Source: Sipunculus nudus | Taxonomy: Eukaryota > Annelida > Sipuncula > Golfingiida > Sipunculidae | Direction: 5' to 3' | DNA: 64,000 nucleotides | Assembly (NCBI GenBank): GCA_026874595.1 | Contig: CM049318.1 | Span: 47,596,456 to 47,660,455, forward strand | Shown here: positions 61,201 through 64,000 of the stretch, piece by piece | Layout of the letters: each line of letters starts with the position of its first letter | Position numbering within the stretch: the stretch's first letter is position 1 | Notes under the pieces: generated by a model | Seen by the model: only the letters and a program-made list of their open reading frames with translations | Told to the model about the DNA's origin: nothing | Database searches by the model: none | Position numbers and translations under genes: made by a program

Positions 61201-64000
61201 TACCAGTATACAAAAAAATTAGGTCACTGTGACCATTATTCTGTGAGTTATTTGGATTTTTTCATGTTTTAACACTTTGAAAATCAGACATGTGTTAGTG
61301 TCCTGGGCTGCAAAAAATATATTTTGCATTCATCCCAAAAAATGAAACATTGTGCATCCTATGCACATATTACATTGTTACCATGTAAATAATGAAGAAA
61401 ATTTCCATAGCCAGTTCTTCAAAATTGTGGCAGGCACAATTGCAGAATTTTAACTTTTGTGCTAATGATGTAAGAAAATCATGCTATAGATAAGATACCT
61501 CTGTGATGATTGCATTGATCTGAAATTTTGTAAATTTATTGATAATTGGTAGCCCTTTCAGCTGTGGATAAATTGTTTGGCCAGCTACATTTTCGTTATT
61601 TTTACGCATTATTAAGTATATTTTTCAGACTAAGAAATTAGTTTTGACATGTCACATTAGGAGCCCAGAAAATAAATCCTTTACATTGTATGCACCAAAT
61701 GAAAGAACATGCATCATTTACACATATGTATCTTTCATTATGGAAGATTTTAAGAAAATCCATATGATGAATTCTTCACAATTGCCACAGACACAATTTA
61801 CAAATATACTAACATGACAGCAATTGAGGTTGATAGAATTCTCAGTGTCAGAGATCAGCTGAGTGCCATGACCCTGGGAACACTTGTAATTTAGGCCACT
61901 CCACTTAAGCAGGCAATAAGATTTCTTAGTAGTGCTTATAAATTTTGTCACAGGGCTTTAAACTCAAAAGTTCCTAAAAAGATATGATTTTTATTTTGAA
62001 TAAGGAACATAAAAAAAAGTCATGAGTTTTGGGAAATATTTAAGGGTTCATAAAAAAGCCATGAAAAATCATTGCAGCTGCAGGCTCTCTAAAACAGAGA
62101 TGTAGTGGAGTCCACATTATCCAGTCCCAGTGCAAGTCCAGGACACCCCAGTCAGAGTCTGATTCCTTGAGGCTTGAGTCAAAGTCTAGCTTCTATGAGG
62201 CTGAGTCAATTGGACCTCGAGTCCAAGTCTGAGTCCAATTCCAGTACTTTCTCCTAATTAAAAGAAATTTTAAAAGGATGTATCAGTTAACCATGCAAAT
62301 TTTATGGTAGTTTACAAATGCCCTTTATTTGAATGTTTAATTACATTAAGTCCCAGTTGAGGGGGCTAAAACTTTCATTTTCTCATTTTCATAGTATAAA
62401 TTAATCCCTTTTTCTCAAAGGTGATTCACCATATTGGTAACCATATTTGGTGAAAAATATTGTTTCTCAAGTTGATAGATGGAAGAAACAATGGTCGCTT
62501 GCCAAGTGGCAGTATATGCCACTGAAGATTGGTGGCCTATTCTAAAGGGGGGGGGGGGGGGATCAGTTGTCTGGGAATACTGTGGTGCCAAGAAATGTCT
62601 AGTTTCCTATATTTTCTTGAACATGACTTCAGTTGATAAATTGCAGTAAAAATAAGGTTTCTGTTATGTATTTAGATATCAGAATAGAATAAGATAGGTT
62701 ACACACTGAAGGTGAAAGCGACTGCCATGTCTATGAACACTTCTCCAGTTGTTTGGCTGGAGATGTTCAAGTAGCCTTGATAGACCATTTTATCAAAAGC
62801 CTGTCAAAGTAAACTTTAATGTCTGCTCAATGATTTATTGACACCAGCATATTGCTACACAGAGAAAGAATGTGTCTTTTAGTTCTGTGAAATAAGTAAG
62901 TAATTTGTTATGTAGTAAAGTAAAATTGCCATACTTCATGGTTTAAATGAAGTGATCTGCATATACTTTTATGGCATCTTTGTATTCTACTTAATAATGA
63001 ATTCACACATATATATATATAACCTTATTTCCTGTAAATTTATAAATTAAATTATCACAATAAGTATGGCATAAAGGCTACCAAGTATCACAGTATATTG
63101 CAGTATCCAGCCCCAGTATTTAAAGAGGAGTTTTTATTTTTGAGGTCTTTCTTTTTTTTTATTGTAAAAATTTTTATAAATTTATATTATACAAATTTGC
63201 AAAAGGAGTCAACAGTTTGTTCAGTCTTTATTAGCTCAGCTTATTCTCAGGCATATTGATTTATATTTATATTGGGCTTTCTCAGTTGTCCATACCTCCA
63301 GCAGACCAGCTGGATGGCTGGATGGTCAGTAACAGGGAAAAGATCATAAGTGTTTGATCTAGAAACCTCTTAATCAGCATCCAGATAGGTCCCATTAAAA
63401 TCTTATAAACCTGAAATTAGGTCACATTAACCTATATTTTGTGCACTTTAAGCAAAACATGTTTTTGTGTTCCTTTAAATTTCAGTGGTCCATGCTTTGA
63501 GAGGCCACCCTTTCTGCCAAAGAAAAACTGTCAGTAATTGCAGGTCGTGGTTTGATCAAAGGACATTAAAATTGGTTACCATTTACATCTTGTAAAAGTT
63601 CCACAAGTGGGGAATCTGAGTATTATTTGGAGTATTTAGAACATCATCTAGTACATCAGTTTTATATTTATTTTATGCTATATCAAACTTTTAAATAAAG
63701 TTTTTTGTTTCTTTATTTCAGAATTTTCCATTCAAACTGTAAGTTGACCACCTGTGTCAGTCAGTTGGCAGTAAAGTGTCATCTCTTGTCATTTAAAAAA
63801 AAATAATAAATATTTATGCAATAAATAAATATTTACCATGAATTTATTCATTGTAGGTATGATTGAGCATGGTTTAGTGGAGAGCACATGCTTCAGTACG
63901 TCAGCTCAGGTGTCACCATCTATGCCTCCAATTAATAGTGAAAATGGTGACTTTGTAGATGTTCATTTTAAGGAGAGTGCTGTCCCACAAACGTCACAAG
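20184..64000 (+). CDS. AVL9: AVL9 (Avl9/DENN-related late secretory pathway protein), coding exons 1-8, 3' partial
   Basis: AVL9 is a conserved eukaryotic protein first tied in yeast to exocytic transport from the late Golgi. Its N-terminal half is related to DENN modules. Eight exons give 269 codons plus one base with no stop and consistent phases. They run from MAEAEDRETPILHVIVVGFH through PLFGKIQAKLELITHAYFEE and FKLVLLERKVLFFGSPVKFL to LSLFPGMIEHGL. Each block matches human AVL9 in the same order (VVGFHHKKGCQVEFSYPPL, EWKYLPFLALPDGAHN, LLQAKLQLITHAYFEE, LSLFPGMIEHGL). The rest of the protein lies right of the window. The gene is very long because of repeat-filled introns. The start has a favourable context (ATC ATG G) and is consistent with the family N-terminus. 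Confidence 0.96.
21484..22870. repeat. tandem pair of diverged 500-bp units
   Basis: Bases 21484-21990 are repeated at about 22367-22870 (offset about 883). Shared strings include GTCTTCTTCTGTAAAACTG, AGATTGTGTCTGTATCT and GAGTTCACTCAGTGCA. The last string itself recurs several times within 21960-22930. Confidence 0.8.
23551..23634. repeat. polypyrimidine minisatellite
   Basis: T/C-only tract with repeated CTCTCTTTTTATCTTTCTTT units. Confidence 0.85.
28350..28745 (+). mobile_element. tRNA-derived SINE with A-rich end
   Basis: The head has A-box-like TGGCTCAGGGGTGGAGCA (about 28362) and B-box-like GAGTTTGAATCTC (about 28405). It is followed by a body with ACCCAGGGTGAGCGCTCTGC and ends in an A-rich tail (AAATAAAAAAAAATT, about 28735). 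This is typical of a SINE; the family was not identified. Confidence 0.65.
29083..29150. repeat. (TA)n microsatellite
   Basis: About 34 uninterrupted TA dinucleotides. Confidence 0.98.
31063..31183 (+). CDS. AVL9: AVL9 coding exon 2
   Basis: Acceptor TTTATTTTGTAG and donor GAAG/GTACGC; 121 nt, phase 0 in and phase 1 out. Encodes IEYSYPPLLEGSTVESPELP followed by AEWKHLPSLALPDGAHNHDE, matching human VEFSYPPL and EWKYLPFLALPDGAHN. Confidence 0.97.
32076..33529 (+). mobile_element. Helentron-like non-autonomous element with 280-bp tandem core
   Basis: 5' end GTATCCGCCAAAACG; the inverse TTTTGGCGGATA lies near the other end (33485-33496), followed by a perfect 7-bp hairpin (GTAGTCG, loop CTTGT, CGACTAC at 33499-33517) and TTATTCTAG. 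Such asymmetric inverted repeats plus a 3'-terminal hairpin are the hallmarks of Helentron/HINE elements. The related copy near 44785 (GTAATTTATAAGAGTTATGG) acts as an empty site and places the insertion between two T. If read as a classical Helitron, it is TC..CTAG (32079-33528) between A and T. Confidence 0.7.
32270..33420. repeat. tandem core of about four 280-bp units
   Basis: ATATCTCGGGAACCG-type blocks recur at 32311, 32591, 32870 and 33149 (spacing 280, 279, 279). Each unit has two GGTGGCGCCACC-like sites. Confidence 0.9.
34375..34996. mobile_element. TA-flanked MITE, copy 2, nested in an older repeat
   Basis: Inverted ends TAGTCCGTTCCAC..CCTGTCCACCTG and CAGGTGGACAGGGG..GGAACGGACTA, flanked by TA at 34373-34374 and 34997-34998. 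The interior is closely similar to copy 1. The flanks (..AAAATGAGCATC and GTGCATTATTTTCCTGCC) are contiguous in a related repeat near 46760-46812, which acts as an empty site and supports the boundaries. Confidence 0.85.
36190..36217. repeat. (AT)n microsatellite
   Basis: About 14 AT dinucleotides. Confidence 0.95.
36341..39694 (+). mobile_element. family-B dispersed element with 339-bp tandem core
   Basis: 5' end TTAGTTCACTCTGTGAACTT is a hairpin (TTCAC..GTGAA). Its inverse TTCACAGAGTGAAC recurs close to the 3' end and is followed by a second hairpin AGACCCCTGGGTCT and CTTGTTA. The architecture is the same as in family A and in the 32076-33529 element. It has no coding capacity. Confidence 0.65.
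36400..38880. repeat. 339-bp tandem array, about 7 copies
   Basis: The marker GAGGAAGGGGAATAATTTGA recurs at 36624, 36963, 37302, 37641, 37980 and 38319, each 339 apart, then once more at 38615 in a shortened unit. Units contain CAAGATGGCGTCTCTAC and CAGGTGGCGCCACCTG. Confidence 0.95.
42407..42492 (+). CDS. AVL9: AVL9 coding exon 3
   Basis: Acceptor TTTTGTTTTACAG and donor AAAG/GTACAG; 86 nt, phase 1 in and phase 0 out. Encodes (D)TIYFHLPSRLHKKRTVFGVS plus CYRQIATK, matching human DTVFFHLP..TVFGISCYRQI. Confidence 0.96.
42561..43893 (+). mobile_element. short family-A relative carrying nuclear-receptor-like half sites
   Basis: Starts TTTTTAGCTCAGCTGACTGT 69 bp after AVL9 exon 3 and ends CAGCTGAGCGTTGAGACCCC..GGGTCCCTTT. 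The body has repeated AGGTCAAGGTCACAGG-type strings. Confidence 0.65.
47433..47860 (+). repeat. LTR-like direct repeat, copy 1
   Basis: Closely similar to 50447-50876, beginning TGAAAAAAATCAGAT before TGTAACAC. A TATA-like CTATATAAGATC is at about 47807. If this is an LTR starting at TGTAACA (47451), it could end near 48230 (ATCTGTAACA) with AATAAA at 48209-48214; the second copy is too short to confirm that. Confidence 0.55.
49730..50455 (+). pseudogene. decayed LTR-retrotransposon gag fragment
   Basis: The start MDTLPPPKELSFNGN.. is typical of gag N-termini of Ty3/Gypsy-type elements in molluscs. After the stop at about 49790, gag-like segments continue in other frames, broken by stops and apparent insertions, up to a TLQKCVNLDKAAE-like segment at about 50415-50450. 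That segment adjoins the LTR-like repeat at 50447. No pol region is present. Non-functional. Confidence 0.6.
50447..50876 (+). repeat. LTR-like direct repeat, copy 2
   Basis: Second copy of 47433-47860. It directly follows the gag remnant, and the shared purine-rich GAAAAAAATCAGA before TGTAACAC could be a polypurine tract, suggesting a 3' LTR that is truncated on its right. Confidence 0.55.
50900..51267 (+). mobile_element. 3' fragment of a family-A element
   Basis: Carries the endonuclease-like fossil (KKPTSDYGNSIDLI at about 51000) and the 3' terminus CAGCTGAGCGCCGTAACCCA..TTCCTTGTT, at the same spacing as in the copies at 1617 and 35620. Confidence 0.65.
51639..51710 (+). CDS. AVL9: AVL9 coding exon 4
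   Basis: Acceptor TTTCTGCAG and donor CTGG/GTGAGT; 72 nt, phase 0 both ends. Encodes DLKIQAADVTRNSVQKSVCV plus LSHW, matching human VRQADITRETVQKSVCVLSKL. Three GTAAGT donor-like sites follow within 90 bp in a short tandem repeat. Confidence 0.96.
51731..51870. repeat. 29-31-bp tandem repeat with GTAAGT in each unit
   Basis: Units like ACAGTCACTGGCCAAATGGT plus AAGTTTAAC; GTAAGT occurs at 51735, 51766 and 51795. Later units are degenerate. Confidence 0.85.
52206..52278. repeat. (AT)n/(ATATAC)n microsatellite
   Basis: AT dinucleotides passing into ACATAT hexamers. Confidence 0.95.
53230..53386 (+). CDS. AVL9: AVL9 coding exon 5
   Basis: Acceptor TTTCTTTCAG and donor ATTG/GTAAAC; 157 nt, phase 0 in and phase 1 out. 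Encodes PLFGKIQAKLELITHAYFEE then RDFSQVALLEEMFTNLNASL. This is the most conserved block of the protein in the window. Confidence 0.97.
53387..54987. other. AVL9 intron 5 (1.6 kb)
   Basis: Contains family-A 5' ends at about 53450 (TTATCTCAGCTAACTGTAAG) and 54128 (TTATCTCAGGTGACTATAAA); otherwise AT-rich with nothing recognised. Confidence 0.7.
54988..55067 (+). CDS. AVL9: AVL9 coding exon 6
   Basis: Acceptor GATCTTGCAG and donor AAAG/GTAAGA; 80 nt, phase 1 in and phase 0 out. Encodes (G)LSPRELVQLYKHKILVLF and KLVLLERK, matching human LSPRDL..RHKVLILFKLILLEKK. Confidence 0.97.
55068..60926. other. AVL9 intron 6 (5.9 kb), mostly satellite
   Basis: About 450 bp of AT-rich unique sequence, then the 52-bp satellite, then 62 bp up to the acceptor of exon 7. 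Confidence 0.9.
55521..60864. repeat. 52-bp satellite, about 103 copies, with higher-order structure
   Basis: The unit is GGGTATACAATAGGAATGTT followed by GATCTGTGTAGGTCAGGTGT and CTTGTTTGATGA; for example, GGGTATAC occurs at 58389 and 58441 (52 apart). Variants such as ATAAGACTGTTGACC, GAGGAGGGAATAC and TTGATCATTGTAG recur periodically. In the left part the pattern repeats every 260 bp; near the right end every 208 bp. Confidence 0.97.
60927..60996 (+). CDS. AVL9: AVL9 coding exon 7
   Basis: Acceptor TTTGTTGAAG and donor CCAG/GTAATA; 70 nt, phase 0 in and phase 1 out. Encodes VLFFGSPVKFLTETLLKILS plus LFPG. Matches human VLFYISPV..LSLFPG. It begins only 63 bp after the end of the 52-bp satellite. 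Confidence 0.96.
60997..63856. other. AVL9 intron 7 (2.9 kb)
   Basis: Contains the family-A element at 61048-61893, a copy of a block also found in intron 3 (62448-62609 matches 46263-46425, including a G homopolymer) and a further family-A 5' end at about 63229. Confidence 0.75.
61048..61893 (+). mobile_element. short family-A element
   Basis: Starts TTTTTAGCTCAGCTGACTAT and ends near CAGCTGAGTGCCATGACCCT..CACTTGTAA. Contains a perfect ERE-type palindrome GGTCACTGTGACC at 61222-61234. Confidence 0.65.
63857..64000 (+). CDS. AVL9: AVL9 coding exon 8, cut by the window end
   Basis: Acceptor TTCATTGTAG; enters in phase 1. Encodes (G)MIEHGLVESTCFSTSAQVS and a Ser-rich, probably disordered stretch, as after the LSLFPGMIEHGL motif in human AVL9. 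The last bases are CACAAG; whether a donor follows cannot be seen. Confidence 0.92.

Overview
The window is AT-rich, intron-dominated eukaryotic nuclear DNA. It holds parts of two conserved genes arranged head to head. On the minus strand is an orthologue of PGAP3 (GPI-attachment to proteins factor 3, Per1 family). Seven coding exons lie between 12125 and 1326, and the short C-terminal exon is not visible, so it probably lies beyond the left edge. On the plus strand is an orthologue of AVL9 (Avl9/DENN-related protein of the late secretory pathway). Eight coding exons run from 20184 to the right edge, where the gene is cut. I rebuilt both genes by hand from splice sites, reading phase and remembered similarity to the animal proteins. 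All junctions keep frame.

The protein sequences are clearly animal. The repeats look like those of marine molluscs, most likely a bivalve: dispersed elements that start with an AGCTCAGCTGA hairpin and end near GACCCATGGGTCCCTTGTT, carry tandem cores with GGTGGCGCCACC, and contain AAGGTCAAGGTCA strings. The organism call is an inference from style only.

Layout. 1-1325: start of the last PGAP3 intron, with a TA-flanked MITE. 1326-12128: PGAP3 coding exons 7 to 1, separated by introns with dispersed repeats and a 47-bp minisatellite. 12129-18744: probable leader intron of PGAP3, holding a tRNA-like SINE inside a fold-back and a decayed inverted-repeat element. 18745-20183: the divergent promoter region, with a candidate PGAP3 leader exon, a palindromic CRE and two opposed CCAAT boxes just upstream of AVL9. 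20184-64000: AVL9, with introns of 1.5-11 kb. Intron 2 contains a nested stack (a Helentron-like element and a MITE inside an older element) and a 339-bp tandem array. Intron 3 contains LTR-like repeats and a decayed retrotransposon gag. Intron 6 contains about 5.3 kb of a 52-bp satellite with higher-order structure.

Both gene products act in the secretory pathway: PGAP3 remodels GPI-anchor lipids in the Golgi, and AVL9 acts in late secretory transport. Whether they share regulation cannot be told from sequence. The most notable observations are a GC-AG intron in PGAP3, several repeat families with the same Helentron-like end architecture and a fossil endonuclease segment near the 3' end of one family, the higher-order 52-bp satellite, and transposon-borne motifs resembling CTCF and nuclear-receptor sites.
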